From Xiphophorus maculatus (Eukaryota; Chordata; Actinopteri; Cyprinodontiformes; Poeciliidae), in contig NC_036461.1 of NCBI RefSeq assembly GCF_002775205.1, positions 19,874,015 through 19,938,014 of the forward strand: a stretch of 64,000 bases of DNA. Direction: 5' to 3'. The stretch's first letter is position 1. Every line of letters starts with the position of its first letter. Under the pieces are notes generated by a model. That model did no database searches, was not told the DNA's origin, and was given only the letters and a program-made list of their open reading frames with translations. Below, piece by piece: positions 22,901 to 35,000 of this stretch. A program made the translations under genes and the position numbers.

Positions 22901-25900
22901 GTTCAAGTAAATGGAGTTAAAATAAGTAAAGTTAGAATGCTAAAAAATTTCTTTAGCCTGTTATGTGTTCTTTAAAGAAAGAAGGGAGATTGTTAAGTTG
23001 TAAGTAGCATACTGCGCATGTGTGAAATGTAAGGAGTGGGAGGCGGGGCTAGATCTGGGGTCCTTGGGGGTTCGTGTGTGGGGAGTGCGGATCAGAAGTT
23101 GTTAACGGTTAATGGCGACCATTAAAGTGTGGATGCTAACGTCAGTAGTGTGATCATTATTTCAACAGCAGGGGCACTAGTTCGTTGTTTTTTTGTGTGT
23201 TAAAACCTATTTATTTTTTTCTGAAATTGGTGTGTTTCCAAGCAAATTTATTTTCGAAACAGCAAATTGCACAATTATATGGTCTGTAGAAACACAGCTG
23301 TTACTGGTGTATCAAAAACCTCTTTAAAATAAACAAACAACGCTTAGCCTGGTGGGGGGGCAAGCAAAGCCTGGAGGCCTGCCAGGCTTACGATATGCTG
23401 GGGGAAGCCCTGTACACTTTTCGAATTAGTAAACTGTATGGGATTTCCCTGCAGGAGGACGAGGTTCAGGAAGATGCTAAGGAAGTCCAGCAGGGGAAGC
23501 CGTACCACTGGAGGGACTGGTCAATCATTCGAGGCAGAGACTGTCTCTACATATGGTCGGATGCTGCTGCCCTGGAGCTCTCTAATGGTTCCAATGGCTG
23601 GTTCCGATTCATCTTGGACGGGAAACTTGCCACCATGTACTCTAGTGGGAGTCCGGAGGGGGGTTCTGACAGCTCAGGTACGTTGGATCTGCTTTTATGC
23701 CACTCAGCAGCTCAATTTGTGCTTTTTGTAATCGCTCTCCTCCCTCATCCTGCAGAGTCTCGTAGCGAGTTCCTGGAGAAGCTGCAGCGGGCGAGGAGCC
23801 AGGTGAAACCCGTAACAGCCAGCCAGCCCATCCTGTCCGTCGTCGGCCCCACCAAGCTGACGGTAGGGAACTGGTCCCTGACCTGCCTCAAAGATGGAGA
23901 GATCGCCATCCATAACTCTGATGGACAGCAGGCCACCATTCTGAAGGAGGACCTACCGGGCTTCGTGTTCGAGTCCAACAGAGGAACCAAACACTCATTC
24001 ACTGCAGAGACGTCACTGGGTGGGTCTTCGTCTGCGATTCAAAATGTCAACAAATCTCAATGTTCAGAAGTAGCAGCTTTATTGATGACAAAATCTCCCA
24101 ACCCCGCCCCAAACTCTCAACAAATTAATCCAAACAATTTGAATGTCAAGCAGCTCACCATTGAGTCTTGTAACTCCACATCTAGTTAGCTTCGAGTGCG
24201 CTCCAGTCATGCACAGCCAATACTTTTCTGTCAGTGCCCCCAGGTGGCTGGATGAATGAACTGGTTGGTGAAGTCAGCTACATGTCAGCAGTTGTTTTCT
24301 TCATGTGGCGCCCCTGAGAGGGTGCACGCCCCACACTGTGAGAAGCCCTGCTATAGCTGAATGTTGTTGCATTGTGTGCAGGCTCAGAGTTTGTTACTGG
24401 CTGGACGGGAAAGCGGGGCAGGAAGCTCAAGTCCAAACTGGAGAAGACGAAGCAGAAGGTGAAGAGCATGGCCAGGGAGCTGTACGACGACCACTTCAAA
24501 GCTGTGGAGAGCATGCCCAGAGGGGTGGTGGTCACTCTGAGGAACATCGCCACGCAGCTGGAGTCGGCGTGGGAGCTGCACATTAACAGACAGGTAGACG
24601 AACTCTGCAACACATCTGTTGCCCACAGAGCACATCGCAGACATAAAGAGTGATCTGTGTGTGATGTTTGCTGTTGTAGTGTCTTGAAGGGGAGAACACG
24701 TGGAGGGACTTGATGAAAACTGCTTTAGAGAACCTGATTGTGGTCCTGAAGGATGAAAACACCATTTCTCCATATGAAATGTGTAGCAGTGGCCTCGTCC
24801 AGGCTCTGTTCACTGTCCTCAGTAATGTGAGTATTTAATGAAAGCAGTGACTTTCACTCTAAAAACTGACACATGCTAACAGGACTGCTTCTGGTTAGCT
24901 GAAGGCTACAAGTTCTAAAGAGATGGAAGCTACACTAGGAGGGCATGAGGAGTAAACTCTAAATCAATTTCAAATCTCTTTTTCAAGGTTTGAAACGCTG
25001 AAACGCCTGTTAGCATAGGCTTCTGTTGCCTTTGATTACTCATAAAAGACACTCGAAATTCTTTTTTGGATCAAAAACAGCCCGTTGAAAAAATATGGTA
25101 CAACTGAACTGCAGCTCAATCAGGTACAGGGAAGAGGACGTCAGCGCGCATAATTTAACAGATAATTTAATTTCTGTTAAATTATCCATTTTGATTAATT
25201 ACAGACCCTGCAATTAACTCCATTAAAAATTTGAACCACCCTGCCCCCTTGCTTCACTATCACATGACCAAATTCCTCCCCCTCCTGAAACAACAAGGGC
25301 AACAAGTTGTAAATATCAGTGATTAATATCGGCCAGGTTATACCAATGGGAATGTCCAAAAAGTAAAAAAATGACTAATAGCGGCCGATGTAAATGTTAA
25401 CACATGCGTTGCTAGTTTTCTTCTTAAAGTTCAGTAGCTGTGTATTCTTCAGGAAGCACCGTGACTTGAAGCTGTTTTCTGTTTGGATTCCTGCAGAGTG
25501 CAGAGCCGGACATGAAACATGATTGTAAGCCTTTAATGGAGAGAATCAATGTGTTTAAGGCGGCTTTCAGCGAGAACGAGGATAACGAAAGGTAAGTGGA
25601 TTAAAACTTTGGATTACTTTTTATTTCTAATGTGGTTGGAGAGCCCCATCTTGGTTTGTGTTTTAGAAAGGCAAAGCTTCTGATGAATTACCGTATTTTT
25701 CGGTCTATAAGCCTCTACTTTGTTCCCACGCTTTGAACCATGGGGCTTATAGCCCAGTGCGGCTTTTCTGTTCAGCTTATAGTATGGTGCGCTCTATAGT
25801 CCGGAAAATACGGTATACTGCTTAAGTGGAGTGGACTTTGCAACATACACATGGACATGGAAATATGAACAATGATCCTGATTGATATTGGGTCAGGAAA

Positions 25901-25984
25901 TTTATTTCTAATAAGGCTAACTAATATATTCAATATAATATTAATGGCATGTACTTCTCATATTATCCGGTAATAAATCCCAGC

Positions 25985-26024
<40 letters not shown>

Positions 26025-29000
26025 CGTGTGTGTGTGCGCGCGCAGCCGACCAGCTGTTGCCTTAATCAGAAAGCTGATAGCTGTGCTGGAGTCCATTGAG
26101 CGTCTACCTCTGTACCTGTATGACTCTCCAGGGTCCTCTTACAACCTGCAGGTGAGTTGGTGCTTGTTGTTGTCATGACGCCCTTTTGTTTTCCACAGCT
26201 GCTCAGAATGTGATTTATGTGTCAGATCTTGACGAGGCGTTTGAGGTTCCGTCTGGAACGCGCGCCGGGTGAGACGGCTCTGATCGACCGCACGGGTCGC
26301 ATGCTGAAGATGGAGCCGCTCGCCACCGTGGAGTCTCTGGAGCAATACCTCCTAAAGATGGTGAAGCCTCAAGCAACATGCTACATCACCGAGCCAATCA
26401 GAACTGGTGATGGCTAACCTCCCACCGGCCTTTTGTTCTGCCTTCATGGTCCAGGTGGCGAAGCAGTGGTATGACTTTGAGCGCTCCTCGTTCGTCTTCG
26501 TCAGGAAGCTGAGGGAAGGCCAGACCTTCACTTTCAGACATCAGCATGACTTTGATGAGAATGGCATCATCTACTGGGTCGGAACCAACGCAAAGTAAGA
26601 GCAGTGGCTGCAGACAGTGCTAAAAGTGGTTTGTCCTGGCTTTTGTGCAAAAAAACTGCCTCACATCTTCCTAGGAAAGACATTGAATTTGAGTGTATCC
26701 ATAAAAACATTGAACAGCTTCTTGCAGCTATCAGTTACTGTGTAGCCTTCTGTCTTTTTAGGCTGCAGTACTCTCAGGTTCCATGGTTAGGGTGTGATCA
26801 ATTACTGGGTCATCTGAAAAGTATGGAATTTCAAAATAAAAATCCATGCACACCGATATTGCCACCACAATATCAATGTATGCCATATCAAAGCTGCAAA
26901 GAAATGCTTAGATGCAATATTTTGCTGACTGTAATATTTCAGACATCTTAAATACCTTCATTTAGTCAGGAAGTCTCACTGGTGTAGGAAATCTAGTTTA
27001 CAGCAAAGAGCTGGCAAATGATCACGTGTGTCGCCCTGTCGCTCTGCTTTCAGGAAGCCATTAAGAAATGTTAAGGAAATAAATAAGCCTTACCTAAGGT
27101 GAAACACTGAGTCAATCAAGAACGAATGAAAATGCATTTTGATTATCATTTTATTAAGAGATTAAGCAAAGAATATAGCAGTGACTCCCCTGGCTAGTCC
27201 AAGGAAGTGAAGAAAAGATGAATGAATGATGTTAAAAGCGATGAAGGTACATCGCTTTTAATATCCACCAACCCTCTTACAGAGATGGGAGTAAAAGGGA
27301 GTATCCCACCAGTTTCAGTTTACTTCACAACTCTGGTATTTGCACCTGCAGACTGTGACCCTGGATGGTTCTAATCCAGGGTGGGTCAAATCCATTTCAG
27401 AAATACCCGTTATTATGCGTTTCCAGCGAGCTGCCTCCAAAGTGAAGGGTCCTTTATGGATACAACTGATTGATAGAAATAAAACAAAGTTTTGACATAG
27501 CAGAAACAAAGGCATTACTTGTTGATGGAGGTGAACCGATTGCAGTTTTCTTGCACTGATCTTTAAAGAAGTCTGGCATGGTGATTTTGGTTTTGGACAA
27601 GGGGGGGGGGGGTCTGAAAAGTCACTAAATATCTCAGCAAAGTCACTAAGTTGGCAACAATGGGGTGACTGTTAACTGTGAACTGAAAGTACTGTATTTC
27701 ACTGAGTAGTTCACTCAGCAGAACTTTCTAAGTAAAAACAGACTGTTGTCTGTGGATGGTTAATGATGGCTGACCAACTGAATCATTGTGAATGCTGTGC
27801 TTTTTGCACTATAGGGAATTTAAACAGTTTCAACTTTTAGATGTGTCCTTGAAACTGTCTCACCAGCTTGCAGTCCAGCTCTACAGTAGCTCTGCTAATG
27901 AGCTAATATTGGAGCCAGCTGTGCTGAAGCAGGAGACCAGGAATGCACTTTGAGAACACCGATTTAAAATGAAACGCTGAATCATGGTTCCTTAAAATAC
28001 ACTGCCTGGCAAAAAAAAAAAAGTCGCCACCTGGATTTAACTAAGCAAATAGGTACAAGCCTCCTATTGGATAAGTACTGCATAGGCGATTATCTTTCAG
28101 CTGACAACAAGTTATTTAACCCCAGCTGATGCAATGAGTAACTCCTCATTTCTTAAACAACCATGGCAAAAGACACATCCTGTGGTCGTGGAAAAGACGT
28201 TAGTCTGTTTAAGAAGGGTCAAATCATTGGCATGCATCAAGCAGAGAAAACATCTAAGGAGATTGCAGAAACTACTAGAATTGGGTTAAGAACTGTCCAA
28301 CGCATCATTAAAAACTGGAAGGATGGTGGGGAACCATCGTCTTCCAGGAAGAAATGTGGTCGGAAAAAAATCCTGAATGATCGTGATCGGCGATTACTTA
28401 AACGTTTGGTCAAATCAAATCGAAGAAAAACAACAGCAGAACTCAGGAGTATGTTTAATTGTGAACGCAAAAGCATTTCCACACGCACAATGCGAAGGGA
28501 ACTCAAGGGGTTGGGATTGAGCAGCTGTGTAGCCGTAAGAAAACCTCTAATCAGTAAGGCTAACCAGAAAAAAAGGCTTCAGTTTGCTAGGGAGCATAAA
28601 GATTGGACTCTGGAGGAATGGAAGAGGGTCATGTGGTCTGATGAGTCCAGATTTACCCTGTTCCAGAGTGATGGGCGCATCAGGGTAAGAAGAGAGGCAG
28701 GTGAAGTGATGCACCCATCATGCCTAGTGCCTACTGTACAAGCCTGTGGGGGCAGTGCTATGATCTGGGGTTGCTGCAGTTGGTCAGGTCTAGGTTCAGC
28801 AACATTGTGTGCCCAAAGAATGAGGTCAGCTGACTACCTGAATATACTGAATGACCAAGTTATTCCATCAATGGATTTTGTCTTCCCAAATGGAACGGGC
28901 ATATTCCAAGATGACAATGCCAGGATTCATCGCGCTCACATTGTGAAAGAGTGGTTCAGGGAGCATGAGACATCTTTTTCACACATGGATTGGCCACCAC

Positions 29001-32000
29001 AGAGTCCAGACCTTAACCTTGGTTAGCATGCTAGATGTTAGACGGGACATTAAGCTTACGATCGCCAATCTTTTCCCGTCAGGACGGCGTATGAATGGGT
29101 GAACCCTGCCGCTTACGGCCTGGTAGTGGTGACGTCCTCAGAGGGCCGTAACCTTCCTTACGGCCGGCTGGAGGACATCCTGAGTCGGGACAGCTCTGCT
29201 CTCAACTGCCACACTAACGACGACAAGAACGCCTGGTTTGCTATTGACCTGGGCCTGTGGGTCATTCCATCGGCGTACACTCTGAGGCACGCCAGGTAAG
29301 GAACCCCCTACAGCCTGCAGCCAGGCTCTGCAGCCAAACACATTGATACAAATACTAGAAATACAGAATTTCTGTATGAAAGGTGCATTGTTTCCTAAAA
29401 AACAAAGTCATTTTTTTAAACGGGTTTGTGTTTTCCTTCTTCCTTCAGGGGTTATGGGCGCTCGGCGCTGCGAAACTGGGTCTTTCAGGTCTCAAAAGAT
29501 GGTCAGAACTGGTCCACTTTATACACACACATAGACGACGGCAGCCTCAACGAACCAGGGTACGACCTTCCCTTAAACTCCTCCGTTTGCAGTCAGAAGG
29601 CAGCCGCGCCTCTTGGTGAATACTAACGCTAGTCTGTGTCTCCACAGGTCAACGGCCACCTGGCCTCTGGACCCGTCCAAAGACGAGAAGCAGGGTTGGA
29701 GGCACATAAGGATCAAACAAATGGGGAAGAATGCCAGTGGTCAGACACACTACTTGTCTCTGTCTGGGCTGGAGCTGTATGGCACAGTCACAGCGGTCTG
29801 TGAGGACCAGCTAGGTGAGCCCCTCTGCTGAAGCTCAGAGTAGCAGCAGTTTATTTTTGAGTTCGTATACTCCAGTTAACAATTAATTACTAAATTAGTG
29901 GACGATTATTTCAATAATCAGTTTATAATTTATTACGATAAATCTGATTAATCGTTCCCTGTACTCGTTAGTTTAAAACTTCCAGCAACAGTGTATTGGG
30001 GAGAGGCTGGGTGTTTATTACTGCGGCCTTGCTGTTAAAGGAAAAGGAACAAGTTGGACAATATGTTTGTACTGATTTTCTTTGAATAATTCATTTTTCA
30101 AGTAGTTATTATACAAACGCATTGAAACATGACGTCACTCGCACCAGATGTTTTAGCTGTCAAGTTATCAACATAACATGCTAAATATTAAATGTATATG
30201 TGGTTTACAAAAGAAAAAGGGACGCAGTGTTTTTTTGCTACTAATTATCAACACTACAACTAGATAACAAGGTCCAAGGGTATCAAGTTTCAGAGCCATA
30301 GCTGCTGGATGGACGTCTTCTTGTCCTCCAGCGTTGTGCTCATGCGCGAAATTTTCGGATGTAAACAATAACATGCTATGCTCCTATAGAGGTACCAAAT
30401 ATTTTGACTGCAGTCCCGACTCGTTTCTCCAATCATCAATGCTTCAGTTAGATGCTGTAAGACGGCCCACACTATGATGCTCCTCCTTGTAAACTCCACT
30501 TACTGAGAAACGAGGCAAATTATAGTCATGACAAAGGTGGGCCCTGCTTTTTATACCAGAGTTAGCATTAGCATGTAGCATTACTCTAAATACTGTAGCT
30601 ATTGGCTCCATTTACAACATTTTTTTTTTTACCTAAGTGTTTCCTCTAAGCAGCATGTCCCTCTGTCCTTGTCCCAATGCAGGTAAAGCTGTGAAGGAGG
30701 CAGAGGCAAACCTCCGTCGCCAGCGCAGAATTTTCCGCTCTCAGGTAATGAAGTACATCGTCCCAGGAGCGCGGGTCGTTCGTGGTATCGACTGGAAGTG
30801 GCGGGAGCAGGATGGAAATCCGCCAGGAGAGGGCACTGTCACGGGAGAGGCTCACAATGGTGAGTTGGTGTCCATTTGACCGAAAGCTAGAAGAACATGC
30901 TCTCATTTCCAAGCCCTCTGTCTAGACTGCCATTTTTTGTCTGAAAGGTTGTTGAGGAGTGACGATGTGCCATCAGTCGTATCTGTTCCTGAGGAGTGAA
31001 TGTGGGCAGATGTTTATCTCAGTAAACACATGAACTCGTTTCCTTTCCTGCACTGGTTTCCTTCCAGCTTTCTCCTCAAACATCCTGTTTCCAGTCTACC
31101 TCCAGCCAGTGTCTGGTTTATTCCTCTTTAATCAACCAGCTGGAGAGAAATCATTCTGAAAACATTTTCTCCTCATTCCCTACTTGCATTTACCTTCAAC
31201 AAGTCTGATGTCAGAGATTGGCTTGTCTTTTTTTTTCTCTGCTATTGCCTAATGTTGACAGATATTCACTAGTCTCTCTCTTTTTTTAAATTTTTTTTAC
31301 AGTTATTAGAAGTTAGGGTGGAGCAGGATCCTTTGTTTTCTCAGGTCAGCAGAAACAGCAGCAGTCTGCAATCATTTCCCAAAGTGTTGCATAGAGAATT
31401 TGTTACTTCTGAGACTCTTACTGTATTTAGGGACAGATGGATTGATTTTAAAGTCAACTAGATCTTAGAACAGCTCAGAACACATTTGGCCACATTGTAA
31501 GACATGAAACTGGTACTATTGTTGTTGTTACTGCAGAACCTCTGATCTCAACATATACTGGGATGATGAGAACTTCACTTGCCTCTGTGTGCTCTTCCAT
31601 TTGTTCCACATCTCATATTTTTACTACCATAAATGGGATCATTACTGTTTGATTGTATTTTCTCTCTTTTTACTGTAATGATTTATTGTATAGTTTTCCC
31701 CTGCTTTTATTTTCTGTTTTTTTGTACCTGTCACATTGTTTTCTAGTCACTCCACTAGTGATAGAAGCCTTCTTTTATAATCCGCAACAAAATGTTTTTT
31801 CAGGGCAAACTATTTCTATTCCCATACAACAGAAATGAAACACTTTCAGAATAAAAACAAAACTGCTTTAGAGACACTTTTCGTCTCAGAGTAGAAAATA
31901 TATTAAAGTAGGATGTAATAGAGCTAACTATTATTTTAGAAATACATTTTTGACAATTAGATAAAAAATTGGCACGTTGTGCAGATTTTTCATTGGAACA

Positions 32001-35000
32001 CTAAAGGCTTTTTTTATACAGTGTTACAAATGTATAAAAAGATGGAAACACTAATTTTCTTTTTAAATAAGTAAGTAAACTTGTAATTGCCTAACATGTA
32101 ATATCTGTATTCCTTTTGTGAGCATTTGATTATTTTAGCAAAGGATTCATATACAGCTAAAAAAAAAACTATGATACAGTATAATAACTTGATAGCAAAA
32201 GGTGCGTACTCTGAGATTTTTAAAATATTTTTTCACAGAATTCGAACCACATGAAACTATAACATTTGTTATATTTATATAGGAAAAAGATGCAGTAATA
32301 AATGCATTCCGACTAATAATCTATTCCCTGGTCCTAAAAAGACTGTTTGGATGTTTCTGTTGGCCTACATCTATTAATTCAGATAAATGTGACCCATAAA
32401 TACAAATAAAGCCTGCTGTTTCTTAAGCAGCAGGTTCTGACTCTGACTCATTTTTGTTTTAACTTATTTAACAAAACCTGCCTTTAAAATGTAGCAGGAA
32501 GGCCTGTCGGGATAAGCAATTAATTAAGTTAAATATTTTAATTTTAATGAGCAATAAAATTAATCACTCAATTAATTGCTTGATGATAAATTGTCCCAGA
32601 AGTTATTGCGATAAACGATAATGATATTTTAAATATCCAAAATAAATAAACACAACAAATATAATCAATATTGAAGTCTTTGTAAATAAAATTGTCCTTC
32701 AAAAAAAAGGGCTAGTTGAGACCAAAGCACCAGAGTGAAGACTTTTGTCATCCAGTTTTAGGTAGGAAGAGAGAAAAACAATACATCATGGAAATGGCAA
32801 TTATTGAGGTCATTTTAATGGATCATACATTAATTGATGGATTGCTTATTGTGACAGGCCTGGTGGCAGGTTTTCTATGAACAGAGGCAGCAGCTCTATC
32901 TGCGTCCAGGAAGGCTCTGCCCATCATGCTGCCTCAACCCGTCATGTATCAAATCAGTAACTAGCTGGAAGTCTGACCAAATCACTCCTCTAATAAATAA
33001 ACGTAGCCCTGAATGTTCCTGCAGGATGTTGTTGTTTGACATGTGCATCTAGGTTGGAAGTAATATTCTGTCACTGTGTGGAGCTGTTAGGACTGTAAGC
33101 TGCTTGTCCGCTGTCTGCCTTCCTCTGCCGCTCTCGCCCTGTTTCCCTCTCTGCCGCCTCTCTGACATCCATCTGTCCGTCTCCCTCCTATCTCTCTGTC
33201 CATCCAGGGTGGATTGATGTAACCTGGGATGCTAGCGGATGCTCTAACTCTTACCGTATGGGCGCTGAAGGGAAGTTTGACCTCAAGCTTGCTCCAGGGT
33301 ATGACCCTGAGTCGGCTGCCACAGCGCCAACACCCAAACCTGTCTCATCCACTGTTTCAGGTCCCGCCTCATCCACGGTGGGACCCTCTGTGACACCAAC
33401 AGCTGTTGGCGGAACCACCACGTTGGCGTCGTTGTCCTCAACCTCGTCGTCTTCTCAGCAGCCCTCCTGGAGCAGCCTGGTGAAAAATAACTGTCCCGAC
33501 AAAAGCGGGGCCAGCTCCTCCAGCAGGAAGGGCAGCAGCAGCTCCGTCTGCAGCGTGGCCTCGTCCTCTGACATCAGCCTCAGCTCCTCCGGCGGCGGGG
33601 CCCTGCAGCTGGAGAGGAGAGCGGAGGGCCTGCTGCTGGACCAAGGCGCGGGGCCCGCAGGGGTCACCGACGGCCACCAACAGGAGCCCATCGTGGTTTT
33701 GTCCTCCGCTGCAGAGGCCGGATGCGGGTCAGGGTCCAGCTCCGGCACGCTCACCGCCGACACGTCTGTGACCGGAGACGAGCACCACTCGCCCACCGCG
33801 GCCGCAGCCGGCACCGACCCGGCCACGGCCATCTCCATGGGTCTGGTGAGCGTTAGCTCCCCCGACGTCAGCTCTGTGTCCGAGTCGTCCAGCAAAGACA
33901 CGCACTCTCAGAGGCCGCTGTGCTCCGCTGCCAACACGCGCCTGTCGGTCAGCTCCCTGCTGGCCGCCGGGGCCCCAATGAGTTCCAGCGCCAGCGTCCC
34001 CAATCTGTCGTCGCGGGAGGCCAGCCTCATGGAGTCCTTCGTCCGCCGCGCGCCCAACATGTCCCGCACCAACGCCACCAACAACATGAATCTGAGCCGC
34101 AGCAGCAGCGACAACAACACAAACACCCTGGGCCGCAACGTCATGAGCGCCGCAAGTGAGTTCCGCACTGCTAGCATGCTAATGCTACAGGAATGAGGCG
34201 ACAAACATAGTACTCAATAGGGCTGCACCATGTTACGAAGTCTTTCAGTGTCAATAAGACTGGTAAATATTTCTGTGATCATATCAAGAGCAATATGTGC
34301 TTATCTTCTTCTTTTCACGGTTTCTCAATTTAATTTCAATTCAGTTTATTTCCATACCGCCACTTCGCAATAAATGTAATCTCAAAGCACTTTACAAATT
34401 CTATTCTGTAGGATGAGCTTTAGCTGCTCAATCTCTGGGCAAGGTGGGTGGCATCAATTAGCTAACTCACCTTTTGGCTACCTAGCAACAATCTGTTCAG
34501 TAACTTGTAACAACAAGTTGTGTTACCTAGCAACAACTTGTTGAGTACCTAGGGCAGTGCCTCATATTGAGTGAAAACTGTGGATAAAACAGGAAATGTC
34601 ACCTCACCTGTGTGGCAATATTTCAGATTTTTAAAACAATCACTAATCAGTAATTACCAATATTGACTAATATTAAATGCTTATATCATGACATGTTTAT
34701 CAGCCATATTGTCCAGTGACATTATCAGAGAAACTCATGTTTCTCCTAACATTATGCAGCCATACACATGATTACCATTCATTTCCCTTCCTCCACCTCC
34801 TGCAGCTCAGACTCAACACCAGCTGGACAAAAACTGTTGCCACTGTGCAAATGAATGCTGATAGATTTGAGCCGGTGTGACAGTGTGACGTAACAAAGCA
34901 GGAAACCCGGAACATGTCTGCTTTTCCCACACCAAAACTATTTTAAAACAAAACTCGCATAAGACCTGGAGCCTGTGGTTGTTTAGGTGTGAGGAAAGGG

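Larger units (their letters stand above)
18410..23167 (+). mobile_element. Nearly intact Ty1/copia LTR retrotransposon inside HECTD1 intron 11
   Basis: The element is 4758 bp, with 177-bp LTRs differing at one base, TG...CA ends and a perfect 5-bp target duplication GCAGG (18405-18409 and 23168-23172). Internal order is primer-binding site, gag plus protease, integrase, reverse transcriptase, RNase H, polypurine tract. Integrase before RT defines the copia (Pseudoviridae-like) order, not gypsy. In metazoans the closest groups I know are GalEa/Zeco-type copia elements found in fish; that subgroup placement is inference. It lies in the same orientation as HECTD1, so its LTR poly(A) signals (ATTAAA at 18540 and 23121) could act on HECTD1 transcripts. 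High LTR identity indicates a recent insertion. Confidence 0.96.

Noticed and set aside
25130-25200. Short hairpin near AATTTAACAGATAATTTAATTTCTGTTAAATT as a microRNA precursor
   Set aside because: The stem is very short and AT-only, with no sign of a conserved miRNA.
33438-33901. Long antisense open frames opposite HECTD1 exon 24
   Set aside because: These are shadows of a GC-rich Ser/Ala-coding exon whose sense frame is the conserved one.
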